Source of the DNA: Styela clava
Lineage: Eukaryota; Chordata; Ascidiacea; Stolidobranchia; Styelidae
NCBI RefSeq assembly: GCF_964204865.1
Contig: NC_135258.1
Span: 11,523,001 to 11,587,000, forward strand
Direction of reading: 5' to 3'
DNA: 64,000 nucleotides
Part shown: one piece after another, positions 27,538 through 39,575 of the stretch
Position numbering within the stretch: the stretch's first letter is position 1
Layout of the letters: each line of letters starts with the position of its first letter
Notes under the pieces: generated by a model
The model's input: the letters and a program-made list of their open reading frames with translations, nothing else
Told to the model about the DNA's origin: nothing
Database searches by the model: none
Position numbers and translations under genes: made by a program

Positions 27538-27846
27538 TCAACTCTCAAATTTACCTAGAATATCTCCATCACGGAATAAATGGTATTCATCGTCATCAAG
27601 CAAGACTTTTGTGCCACCATATTCTGGAAGTAAAACACTATCACCAACGTCAACGCTCATTGGAATAAGTTTGCCATCTTTGTCTTTCGTGCCTGGACCT
27701 TTTGCAACCACTTTAGCTTGTAAAACTTTGCCAACAGATTTTTCAGGGAGAACAATTCCTCCTTTTGTCGTTAACTCTGGTGCACTTCGTTCAACCAACA
27801 CTCTGTCAAATAGCGGCAGAAATTTCTTGAAAGCTTTTGCTGCCAT
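27538..27846 (-). CDS. HSPE1: 10 kDa mitochondrial chaperonin (HSP10/cpn10)
   Basis: Co-chaperonin that caps the HSP60 ring in the mitochondrial matrix. The protein is 102 aa, the usual length. It starts MAAKAFKKFLPLFDRVLVER and carries the mobile-loop region GGIVLPEKSVGKVLQA and the C-terminal strand FRDGDILGKFES. I chose the ATG at 27846 because it gives the family N-terminus; a longer upstream reading (to 27897) runs through a splice acceptor (AG at 27858-27857 on the minus strand). That acceptor implies a 5'UTR intron. The matching donor GAG|GTGAGT ends a non-coding first exon at 28456. The coding part is therefore a single exon. It is head to head with PSMD6. HSPD1 (HSP60), its usual animal divergent partner, is not in the window. 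Confidence 0.96.
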   Translation of the reverse strand: MAAKAFKKFLPLFDRVLVERSAPELTTKGGIVLPEKSVGKVLQAKVVAKGPGTKDKDGKLIPMSVDVGDSVLLPEYGGTKVLLDDDEYHLFRDGDILGKFES

Positions 27847-27904
27847 TTTTGATTTTCTGAAAGATAAACGATAAGATAAGAAGTGCTGTGAAACCATATT
27901 TTAT

Positions 27905-28190
27905 TAGGAGTGCCGAATCCTAAGTGTTCAGCACGTACTTCTTGGTCTTTTTTCATCAAATTCCTCCCTTCGCTTTTTTGGAACTCCTCATTCCCCTCTT
28001 GCTATGTACAAAAAATACTTTATTTATTCAATCTTTAATGAATCCTAGCTAGTACTATGCACAAGTAGCACCCCGCTTTTGTGTAATTTTAAAATGTGTA
28101 CTTAAATAAGTAGTCTATTATAGTGAAAATAAAGAACTAAAATTGTTTACAGTATTAGTAATACTATGGCAAATACAAAGCCTACCATGA
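27905..28190 (+). repeat. Dispersed repeat inside the HSPE1 5'UTR intron
   Basis: This is a diverged copy of the segment at 800-1075 (same block order). It occupies most of the proximal half of the HSPE1 leader intron. Confidence 0.4.
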
Positions 28191-28455
28191 AACATACGGA
28201 CATAACAAGTGATAGTTGGGCTAGGGAAATTTCTTTCTGTGGCCAATTGGCATAGTGCATTAGTTTTAACACCGGTTGAATTCATAAAATGATAGAGATG
28301 TGATTGCACTAAGTTAGAAGATTCAGAGGTCGTACGGTAAGACTGTAAGAGCCCTGATGCAGTGCTAGATCAAGAAGTCCCACGCAAAATTGCAGATGTA
28401 TGTTTTAGTAACGGTACTGCTATGCTCAAAATAAAATCACTCATAAAAAACTCAC

Positions 28456-28495
28456 CTCAACGTTAAACGCGATGCGGCAGGTCAAACACAACTCA
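28456..28495 (-). other. HSPE1: Predicted 5'UTR exon of HSPE1 (3' edge exact, 5' edge estimated)
   Basis: On the minus strand a strong donor, TTGAG|GTGAG, ends at 28456 and pairs with the acceptor just upstream of the HSPE1 ATG (exon resumes at 27856). The intron would span 27857-28455. The transcription start is not visible; the upper limit given here is a guess that keeps the heat-shock element at 28510 outside the transcript. Confidence 0.5.
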
Positions 28496-28900
28496 ACAGA
28501 AGAGGCGAAGAAATTTCCCGAAGCAAAACCACGCTCGATTTTCACCAGGGTTGCAACATGCGTTTCTGAAATGAAAAATAAACAACTTATTGTGACACCT
28601 AGTAACATACTACAACGAGAAGTGAATACTTTTGGGAAAATAAGTTTCAATATGTATGTAAATATTAAAATAAATGAATAAAAATATTTTAAAAGTGTTT
28701 CTTGAATAAAATATTGTGGTTACAGACATTAACATTAATTCATATGACGTAATAAATCCATCAAAATATCGCTTAATCATATTATATGAATCAGCTCATT
28801 TCTTGAGTTAGTGTGTGTTCGTCTTATTTGATCTATCTGTAGCGTTTCAGTTCAATCCGTCTTTATTTAGTTTCAGCATTTTATACATTTACATCACATA
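28457..28900. promoter_or_regulatory. Divergent promoter region between HSPE1 and PSMD6
   Basis: Only about 440 bp separate the HSPE1 first-exon donor (minus) from the PSMD6 start codon (plus), so both promoters must lie here. The HSPE1-proximal side is locally richer in G+C than the surrounding AT-rich DNA and contains a canonical heat-shock element. Short open frames on both strands (28441-28681) look like chance reading of this segment. Confidence 0.6.
28510..28522. promoter_or_regulatory. Heat-shock element (three alternating GAA/TTC units)
   Basis: The 13 bases GAAATTTCCCGAA match nGAAnnTTCnnGAAn exactly, the binding site of an HSF1 trimer. The site is 54 bp upstream (minus-strand sense) of the HSPE1 first-exon donor and about 380 bp upstream of PSMD6. 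HSPE1 is a classical HSF target, which supports function. Confidence 0.7.
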
Positions 28901-31900
28901 ATGCCGGTTGAAAATTTAGAAGAAGAAGGTCTGAAAAAGATTCCAGACTTGGAAGTCGCGCAGTTGAAGTTCTTATTAACGTCGGACGATGAGGAAATCC
29001 AGCAAACAAAAATTAAAAAACAATTTATGGAAGCGATCGAAGCAAATGGCAAGTTTTAGAAGTTATTTTGCTAAAATTAGGATGAATTCCTCAAATTGGT
29101 TTTTAAGAAGAATTGGTGTTTCTATCTGAATATTATTGCATTTTATTACAGTATTATTGTTCTCAAACTCATGAAAACTCATTTATGATTTTATTTAAGA
29201 TTTGTTTTAAGTTTGAGAAAACATGACGATTATACAGTTTAAGATTGATTGAATAATATATGAACAATGTGTTCATGAGTCGTGACAAGTTTGTATTATT
29301 AATGTTTGTATTGTATCAATGACCATTATTTAATCGAAATTCATTCTTTTCAAACTTGACGTTGGCCGACTTTAACTTCTTGTTTACTATGGTGCCAACC
29401 TAAATGTAGAATTACCTCCTATTCTGAAATAACAGTTTATACAGACCCATCTTTTCCAACCAACCAATAATCATCAATATGCTTGAATGATAATAAATTA
29501 ATATGCCACAAGATGTGTAATTTAGACGTTTTCTTTTTTACAGAGATGGCACCCTATTATGAAATTGTTTGCAAAGAACTTGGAATGAAAATTAACAATA
29601 CACTTTTAAAGAAATTGAAGGATACAAATGAGAAGACATTAAAAAAACTTGAAGATAAAATAACAGAAACTGAAGAAATGGAATATGAAAGTGAAGTCAG
29701 AGATGCTTTACTTGCAAAGGCTGAATATTTGTGCAAAATTGGTAACAAGGTAACAACAATTCCCTAGAATGTTTATTCATAACAGTCGACTGGGGCTGTG
29801 GATTTTGGGATCATTTTTGCCCGACTCAATTGAAAAACAAATCAGACTCTCGATTCCGAGTTGAAGAAAGTTTAAATTTTGATTATAATAACTTTGTCAC
29901 ATGCAAGCCTTCCTTGTCAACTTTATTCATTTTGATTATATGTTTGAAATCTGCAATCCAGATTCTGAAATATTCAATTGGATTCCGGATTCCGGGGGGT
30001 TTGAAAATGCGACTCCAATGTCAATAAAAACATGCAAAGTCAGGACTCTCACTTCCAATTAAGGTTTAGAAATGAGCTGTTCATCAATTCAATATAGCTT
30101 CTAAATGTTCTAATATTAGTCTACAATTTCATGATTTTCAACAATATGTAATAGCACAGTAAAGACATGCTCGTAAAAATTAGTCTTAATTACATATATT
30201 TATGCCTTTCCTCAAATAACTTTCAGGATGACGCTCTCGAAGTTTTCCAGAAAGCATATGATAAGACCATTGCACTTGGACACAAGCTTGACATCATTTT
30301 CTACAGAATTCGACTGGGATTGTTTTTTATGGATCATGATCTGATTACCAAGAGCATAGAGAAGGCAAAAATGTATGAAATATATTTGTTGTGCATTTTA
30401 GTTTAGAATTAAGCCCTTTGTGGCATGCACTATTTGTCCTTAGGTGATATATAATTTGGATTTTCTCTCGAAACAAAGCCATGTACAAGTAGCAAGTATC
30501 TAGCGATTCTGCCTTCATTTTTTACATCCTGGATTGGTAGACAGTGTGACCAGGGTACAGATGTCAACATTTTCACACCACGATACATCAATTTATTTCT
30601 GTTTATGATAAGTGTTTGTGATAACGATTGTTAACGATCTATACCAACTTTTATTGTTTTTCAGTTTAATAGAGGAAGGTGGTGATTGGGATCGGCGAAA
30701 CAGACTAAAAGTTTATGAAGGTTTGTATTGTATTGCGATTCGAGATTTCAAGAAATCAGCAAATTTGTTTCTGGATACTGTATCAACATTCACATCCTAT
30801 GAACTTATGGATTACAAATGCTTTGTCACATATGCTGTTTACATCAGTATGCTTGCTCTTGATAGAACCGAGTTAAGAGAAAAAGTGAGTTCTATTTAAT
30901 GCACAACTTTACTACATTTTTTTACTACACAATTCAGTGATGATTTATCATTATGCGAAACTTAACTACAATTTACTTCAGTACATATTAACAACATATA
31001 TTGATAACTCAATTCAAGCCTATAGTTAGGACATTGGGCCAAGTGTTGATAAGAGTAATTACTAGCAATTGAACCATCGTTTACCCTATTTTTGCAGGTT
31101 ATAATCATATAACTGAACTAACTTTTCAAACATCAATTCAGGTTGTAAAAGGTTCAGAAATCTTGGAAGTTTTGCATAGCAATAAGGAATGCAGAAGTTA
31201 CCTGTTCTCATTGTATGATTGTCATTATGCAGAGTTTTTCCAGCGTCTAGGTATGACTTAGAACGTGGAAAATTTGAATTCTTAATAATTGTTTTTCATT
31301 GGGTAATATAATACTCTGTGTGATGTGATTTTGGAATAAGGATGTAAATGTCTTAAATTCATTTCATATTATCTTTTTATTAAAGAAGTGAAATTTATTT
31401 ATTTTTGAATATTACAGCTCAAGTTGAGGTGGAAATGAAGAGAGATAGATTGCTGAATCCTCATTATAGATACTACACTCGTGAGATGAGAATACTTGCT
31501 TATACACAACTCCTTGAATCATATCGTAGTCTTACATTAGAATATATGGCTGAAGCATTTGGAGTTACTGTTGAATTCATTGATAGGTATGTTTACCTGA
31601 ATCATTATATTAGCTATGGGGTGAACTTTGTACCATCAATGGGAAGCTACCAGATGTGGATATTGTTATTACTTTGCATACGAGAAAAATTTCTTCTTGA
31701 TCTTCCATTTAGAAATTGGAATGTCGCTAACTAAGGGCTTAAGTACTTGAAAATTTTCAATCCTTGTCTGTCTGAATTGAGTCTTGGACTCTGCTTTTGA
31801 TTCGAATACGAGCAACAGAAATGTGGACAATTTGCATTGCCTGATGAGTAAATGAATATCACTATCAATCGAGTATATCAGTTTAGTATGAATTGTATTC

Positions 31901-32268
31901 GGCATCTGAACTGCTAACTCCCATTCACGCAATTCACTTGTCCTTCCAAAAGAATATCTACATCTATATAGTCTCACGAGCCCTCTGATACTTTGCTCAG
32001 AGATCGGCGTCCTCTGTTTCCGAGTGAGTGTGACCTTGATACGATCAACCTAATTCTTGCAAATAAAAAAAAAATCTCATCTCGTTTACACAGGGAGTTG
32101 TCAAGATTCATAGCTGTTGGGAGACTGCATTGCAAAATTGATAAGGTCGGTGGGATCGTTGAGACCAACAGACCTGATAGCAAGAACTGGCAATATCAGG
32201 AGACAATAAAGAAAGGAGACTTGCTGCTAAACAGAGTTCAAAAACTATCAAGAGTCATCAATATCTAA
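28901..32268 (+). CDS. PSMD6: 26S proteasome non-ATPase regulatory subunit 6 (Rpn7)
   Basis: Lid subunit of the 19S regulatory particle, 390 aa (human 389). Seven exons: 28901-29048, 29544-29749, 30227-30372, 30665-30884, 31142-31250, 31418-31586, 32094-32268. The phases join exactly to 391 codons including TAA. The N-terminus [20 protein letters not shown] matches the family. The helical Rpn7 region includes [20 protein letters not shown] and [15 protein letters not shown]. The PCI domain follows ([20 protein letters not shown], then [20 protein letters not shown]). The protein ends [19 protein letters not shown]. Intron 1 must use a GC donor (G|GCAAGT at 29049) to keep the MAPYYE junction in frame. 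The gene is divergent from HSPE1 and convergent with RWDD3. Confidence 0.97.
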
Positions 32269-32733
32269 TTATACTCTTTATTTCGTATGATAGAAACAAT
32301 TCTTGTGTCCATAATGTACCATGTTGTATATATAAAATTTCAAACAAATGTGCAGTGGTGGTAAAAATACACATTCTGTGAGTGGCAAATTCAGTGGAGA
32401 TAATAAGAGAGCTATGCGGTAGCAGGCTAAAACAAGCCAATCCCTTAGATGAAAAAATGACGAGCCACCATTTACAATAAATACCAAACGGGTTCCTTAG
32501 AAATATAGTAAAAACAGCCAAAGCAAGTGTATGAACATTGTGAAACTAATATTGGATATTATACCCATAAGATTTTCAAAACAGATAAAATGTGGTTTTC
32601 TAGTATGTGACGAGAATAGAATACAGCAACAAATTTTAATGTGTAATGTGAACATAGCATGTGTTTGGCCTTATTTTTACAACCAATTAGCACATTCTAT
32701 TGTTCACAGCCATGAATGAATTTAAATGAACTC

Positions 32734-33531
32734 TTACGCACGAGTAAGCAATGGTCTAAGTATGTCATACAACATGGACGTGAATCCTTCACTAAACAGG
32801 CTTTCCACCTCGTTTATTTCGGACAGTTCATGAACATGGAAGCCCTCAAATGGTACAAGGTCGTCTTCATAAGAATCTCTTAATAAAATAGTCATGAGCC
32901 GTTCTTTACAAGCATGACCAGCTGAATCAATATCAACTTTTTGAGTTCGCATCTTTTTTAAATATTCTTTAATATCATTCTTGTTACCGTACAAGATTAT
33001 AAAAATGAGATGCTTGTAAAATAAAACAACACCCTGGACTTGTAATCGAGTTGCCCATTTTTGTAACGTTTTTAGATAATTGTTTTTTGAGCGCATATGA
33101 TCAAGCTGTATCACACAAATTTCCTTCGTTTTATTCTTAGCAAGACTTCCTTCATCTCCGCAACCCTGAAGTCTATTCGAATTTACACCAGAAGCAAATT
33201 TTGCCACGTTATCTTTAATCCACAATATAAGGTCTAATAACATTTGACTGTTCAAAAGATTATTCTCTGTCGCAAACTTGGACATCTCGCTGTTCAGTCC
33301 AGAGGAAGATTCTCTTGTCAGCATTGGTGAATCAATTGTCACATGTGGCACAACTTCTGGATATTTGTGAGATATATAAAAAGTAATTCTGAGTTGTTGA
33401 CAATTCTCCTCCGCGTGTGTCAAATTGAGTTTAAACGATTTAGATAAAGAGCTTTCCAGATCATTAGCTTCAAACTCTCCTTGCTGACAATAAATAGACT
33501 TCACGGCTTCAATTTCATCCAGAATGGACAT
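32734..33531 (-). CDS. RWDD3: RWD domain-containing protein 3 (RSUME-like)
   Basis: A 265-aa protein in a single exon, close to the 267 aa of the human protein. The N-terminal RWD domain (about residues 5-115) shows LDEIEAVKSIYCQQGEFEA at its start and the diagnostic YPEVVP motif. The C-terminal half has the family-specific block IQLDHMRSKNNYLKTLQKWA, then LFYKHLIFIILYGNKNDIKE and KVDIDSAGHACKERL. The vertebrate protein binds UBC9 and enhances SUMO conjugation; the same role here is inferred. There is no intron, unlike the multi-exon neighbours. The gene lies about 450 bp downstream of the ARL1 stop on the same strand and converges with PSMD6. Confidence 0.93.
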   Translation of the reverse strand: MSILDEIEAVKSIYCQQGEFEANDLESSLSKSFKLNLTHAEENCQQLRITFYISHKYPEVVPHVTIDSPMLTRESSSGLNSEMSKFATENNLLNSQMLLDLILWIKDNVAKFASGVNSNRLQGCGDEGSLAKNKTKEICVIQLDHMRSKNNYLKTLQKWATRLQVQGVVLFYKHLIFIILYGNKNDIKEYLKKMRTQKVDIDSAGHACKERLMTILLRDSYEDDLVPFEGFHVHELSEINEVESLFSEGFTSMLYDILRPLLTRA

Positions 33532-33981
33532 AGTGGTATCGTAAAAATTTAAGATAGACTATTCACAAACAAATATATAATACAAATACATATATACAAT
33601 ACATCAGACTAAATATAAACAAATTCCAGGATCAAAAATGAAAATACATGACTATGCTAGCGAATTAACCAATTTCTTAAATTTTAGTCTGTTTTTTGGA
33701 ATATTTCCATAACACAAATCATTTAAAAAAAGCTAGGCTAATTATGAGTGGCAATTTCATCATAATGGTTATTGATAGAATGTTTGGTTTTAAGAAAGCG
33801 CGGACCATGCATGAAGTTCAGTGAGGTTTATTTCCTGGAGAGCGTACAAACTATTGCTGTCTCTTTTCAGCTTGTATATTGGTCCGACTGTTGCGGATTG
33901 TGATCTAACTAGCACAGCATTAATTCATTAGCTTTTTATATAAGCTATTATATTGAAGAAAATTATATTAAATAGATATTC

Positions 33982-35757
<1,776 letters not shown>

Positions 35758-35992
35758 ATGAGCAAAGCCCATCCACCGGAATTAAAAAAAGTTTATGGAT
35801 AAAAATTTGGATTCAAAGTTAAATGGTGGACGATCTGTTACGGATATATTGCTAGGTTTCGATCCTTTTATGAATCTAGTTGTGGATGATGGAACAGAGC
35901 GCAGAAAAGATGGGACCACTGCACCTGTTGGAATGGTGGTCGTTCGTGGAAATTCGATATCAATGTTGGAAGCATTGGAACGGATACAATGA
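35758..35992 (+). CDS. SNRPG: Small nuclear ribonucleoprotein G (Sm G), with +1 frameshift in an A7 run
   Basis: Core Sm-ring subunit of U1/U2/U4/U5 snRNPs. The first frame from the ATG at 35758 reads [11 protein letters not shown], the family N-terminus. It then shifts at the seven-A run 35784-35790 into the second frame, where [12 protein letters not shown] starts at 35795. Removing one A would restore the expected ELKKFMDK register. The Sm1 motif ([20 protein letters not shown]) and Sm2 motif ([20 protein letters not shown]) are otherwise intact to the TGA at 35990. There are no introns. There is a plausible 3'UTR with AATAAA at 36441 but no genomic poly(A) tract, so this is either a functional gene with a homopolymer sequencing error or a recently broken retrocopy. 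Confidence 0.85.
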
Positions 35993-36440
35993 TTTTATAT
36001 TGAACTATTCGAAAACGACAAGAGAACCCGATACACCAATCCATGATTTGTGCATAGACTGCTATGGAACATTCAATCTATTTACCGAGCTTGTTTTTTT
36101 TAGTACAATTTTTTGTCACTGTGTCATTTTTTTTGCAATGAAATTGAACTAGGCCTACAGCATCACCATTTTACGTCAGCGAGTGTTTTTAATTCCATAG
36201 TTTTGTAGGAAGAGCACTGTTGTGTTACACATACACGTTTCACATTTCAAATTTAATCTAAGAGTATTGCCCGATTTTATATCGTGTTTTTGTTTTATTG
36301 TGTTTTGACTGTTTTTGGTGGACGGGCACGTACTTGTACGTTTTTAACTTTTTTAATAAGTTATGCTCGTCCTCCAGGTCCTCTGTATTTTGTTTGTCCG
36401 TTTGTTGTTGGTTTGTGTTTTGTTTCTATCAGAGTGACCA

Positions 36441-36446
36441 AATAAA
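36441..36446 (+). terminator. Polyadenylation signal AATAAA downstream of SNRPG
   Basis: AATAAA lies about 450 bp after the SNRPG stop, at the end of a T/G-rich segment typical of a 3'UTR. It is followed within 20 bp by a short TTGATTGATT motif. Confidence 0.4.
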
Positions 36447-36577
36447 ATTGATTGATTGACTATGTGTAAACAAAAGCAAGGGGATATCTGGTGAAAACTG
36501 CTGAAAATAACGACCCGTTAAATATTTTGCAAGCCCTGATAATTACAAACTATAGAGTCGTTTGTTGTATATTATCT

Positions 36578-36720
36578 CAGGGCTTCTCAAACTAGGGGCC
36601 GCGGCCCTGGAAGAGGCCGCGAAACGAATTCTAGGGGCCGCAAGGAGAACACCAATTTTACAAAGTACTAAATCTTTTGCACTTTTTCAGACTCTTGATT
36701 CAAAATACAGTTATTAAAAA
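36578..36720. mobile_element. hAT terminal fragment
   Basis: CAGGGCTTCTCAAACTAGG followed by GGGGCCGCGGCCC is a hAT-like left terminus. No matching right end is found before the adjacent hAT at 36823, so this is a fragment or an element split by later insertions. Confidence 0.45.
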
Positions 36721-36822
36721 TAGTGTAAAACAATAATTTCGCGATTTCGAGTTAAGACATCTTCATACCATGTTTCCCCGAAAATAGGAAATTGTCTCCA
36801 ATTTTCTTTCTATCGACTAAGA

Positions 36823-38257
36823 CAGGGGTGGGCAACCGCTGGCCTTCGGCACGCGATCCCATTTATTCGACACGCGAGCGAGGCCTCGGAAAGGGGATAA
36901 TTCTTCTTCAGATAAATAGTTTCAAGACGATGAATTATTTGATGAAACTAGGTGTTCATTTATTCATTCATCTTCTTCAGATAAATAGTTTCAAGACTCC
37001 GAATTATTTGATAAAACTAGGTGTTCATTTATTCATCATCGGTTGTCAACAATCCGTTATTCATTTGAACTCTTTTTGCCCTTTCATGAAATATGGCTAC
37101 AAAGAAATAAATTATGACATAACAAATGAGAGAGCTTTCGCGAAATTTTGTCGAGAACGAGAAGAGCGCAGCGTTCATTTGGATACATTCTTACTATAAC
37201 GGCTCAGCACCATACGATGGCGATGTGCTCGTTAGGGTGATTGGAATAAATAGATCGTACAGGCACTTTATATTTGATGACGCGGTTCTGTCTGAGTTCC
37301 TTTCAAAGTTCGAAACGATTGTCCAAAGATGTTTATTGTTGAGTCAAAATAGTAGTCAAATAATGATGAAATAGTTGTCAAACAGTAATCCGGTAAAATA
37401 CAGTGCTATTACACAGGAGGGACCAATAATAACTATACGAAACAGGGAAATAGAATTATATGATGTAAATTTAACCTACGCCTAATTAATAATACCAAAA
37501 GCCCCCCGATTGATTAAGATACAAATTTATACGTCCTACCTCCAAGCGGCTCACGCCGAAAGAGATCCCGCCAACACCAAAATGGTCGGGGTTCAATGCC
37601 CTAAGTTACAGTTGCCAGTTTAGTTACAATAATAGCGGTCACCGTTTAGAATCATGGCTGCTACACTTACGTAATATAGTTTGTATGTACCACCCTTTTT
37701 CGTCCTTTCTGTTTGATTTATGAAGTTGTACAGCACATGTTGGTTATAGTTACTTGGTCACTTACTGTTATAAATTGATTTCAAGAGAAATATTGGCGAT
37801 TAGGGAAGGGAATAGAATAGAGAAGTGCAAAAAACGAACTTGTGTGACTGGGATTTTTTCGTGTCTGAAAAACTTTGCAACTGCAATACTCCATGTTTTC
37901 ATCTACATATGCTTGTGAATCTCTGTTCTTAGTTATGAACTTTATCAAGTCTCGTAACAGTTCGTGTATTTCTTTGAAAGTTAATAATTTTAACCCAATG
38001 TAAAATTTCTATCAGCGGTAATGCAGCAGCAGAAGTCTCACTGATATAGAATAAGAAAAGTAAACAAGTCTATTTGTCGGAATGGTATTTTCCCGAGTAG
38101 TCAATCGGTCTGTATATGTTTAAAAGGTGAATTAATGTGTATTTTTGCTTTGAAAGTAGCGAAGCATTGTTTTTAATTTTGGTCGGCACGCGGAAGAATT
38201 TTGTCGTTAAATTCAGCCGATTTTGGCACGCGAGCCGAAAAAGGTTGCCCACCCCTG
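36823..38257. mobile_element. 1.4-kb non-autonomous hAT element with 15-bp perfect TIRs
   Basis: The ends are CAGGGGTGGGCAACC and its exact reverse complement, with continuing similarity (CGGCACGCG versus CGGCTCGCG). Flanking 8-mers GACTAAGA (36815-36822) and AACTAGGA (38258-38265) agree at six positions and fit the hAT target preference. An internal 69-bp tandem duplication is at 36902-37039. Short open frames inside have no transposase motifs. Confidence 0.8.
36902..37039 (+). repeat. Two-copy 69-bp tandem repeat inside the hAT element
   Basis: TCTTCTTCAGATAAATAG begins at 36902 and again at 36971. Both units continue through TTTCAAGAC and AAACTAGGTGTTCATTTATT with few differences. Confidence 0.85.
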
Positions 38258-38268
38258 AACTAGGACTT

Positions 38269-38932
38269 AGTGGTTCTCGAACTTCATTGTATTGTGACGC
38301 CCTCCAAAAATATGCTCAAGTTGCGACTTCCGCTGCCAAGGTTTAGAAATGAACTTGTCGAACATCGTGTGTCTTGACTGAAAAGCGATCCTACAATAAC
38401 TTTTGCAGTATACGAAGGTTTTCTTTATCGCTGCATGAGTATAGTATGATAAATTTTATTCGCAACGATATAGCAGTTGCATCAGAATGTCCAATTTTTC
38501 CAATATATACTGAAGTTTGAGCGGTCATGTAACATTTATGGTTTGGGAATAGATAATACATTGATACTAGACATTTTTTGTGAAATTTTCAACACTTATA
38601 TACGGCTAAAAAATAAGGGAGGTTTTGGATCTGAATTGTATGATTTGAATAAAACTTAAATAAATGATGAAACATTTACTCCGGGTACACTTACATAATC
38701 GAATTAACAAATTAAATCGGACATGAAAAATACAAATTTTTGCGACGATTTTTAAGAATTCGTCGAAATAACCGATCTTATGGGCAGCGGCGTTTTTTTG
38801 GATGTGTGCGTGCAGTTATCTATATATTCAGTACTCGTTCGTTTTTTTCGCAAGACGTTATTACCGATCAATCGATTGCGAGCTATTTTGACGATTTTAG
38901 TCGATCGCGGTCGAAAACAGGTTGGACACCCG
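38269..38932. mobile_element. hAT-derived element, inverted relative of 57199-57956
   Basis: The left end AGTGGTTCTCGAAC and right end ...GGTTGGACACCCG resemble hAT termini. The interior matches the reverse complement of the element upstream of SDR gene 3. It directly abuts the target duplication of the hAT at 36823-38257. Confidence 0.55.
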
Positions 38933-39469
38933 ACCGCCCATGAACTATAAACCAACAAACAAAATCTAACAACAGTCAGTGAAATCAAACGTAATGAGCC
39001 ATGGTAGAGAATCCTGCTTACATAAATGCGAAATTGCAAAGGGGATAGTTTGCGAAACGCGTTTTTGAACCAAGGAAAAATCATATTTATCTACAGAAAA
39101 CCGAATTTTCAGAATTGAACTTATTTATTATAACACATTTAAGAAACGTTTCGACGCCCTAACAGAATTCAAACTAAATGCAGGCTACTTAATATCTTAT
39201 TTCAAATGCATGAACGTGAAATTTAGCTTTTATTCATTTCATATTTATTTATTCACACATTTCCAGAGCGAAGATTACAAAGGGGTTATAGTCCGGCAGA
39301 ATCGGGCCTTAACATTGTTTTGGGACATGATATTTTTTTTATTGTTTGGATAAATATATATTTATGATATTTAAATTAAATATAGATATATATATATATA
39401 TGTCGATGACATAAATAATGATACCCAGGTGGGTGTGGAGTATATAATGTTGAGCAATTTTTTCTAAGT

Positions 39470-39575
39470 GGATTTTAAGTATTCGTACCAAGATGATGCA
39501 CATCCTGAAACCTAACCTGGACACGTACAATGTTCAGTTTGTGCGCCATCCTGGTACGAATACTTCGGGAGCACC
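39470..39575. mobile_element. Short palindromic MITE related to 14350-14459
   Basis: AAGTATTCGTACCAAGATGA on the left is mirrored by CCATCCTGGTACGAATACTT on the right, which ends CGGGAGCACC. The size and layout match the 110-bp nested MITE. No clear target duplication is seen. Confidence 0.7.

Noticed and set aside
28441-28681. 69-codon open frames on both strands in the HSPE1-PSMD6 promoter
   Set aside because: No family text, and the region is explained by a leader exon and promoter.
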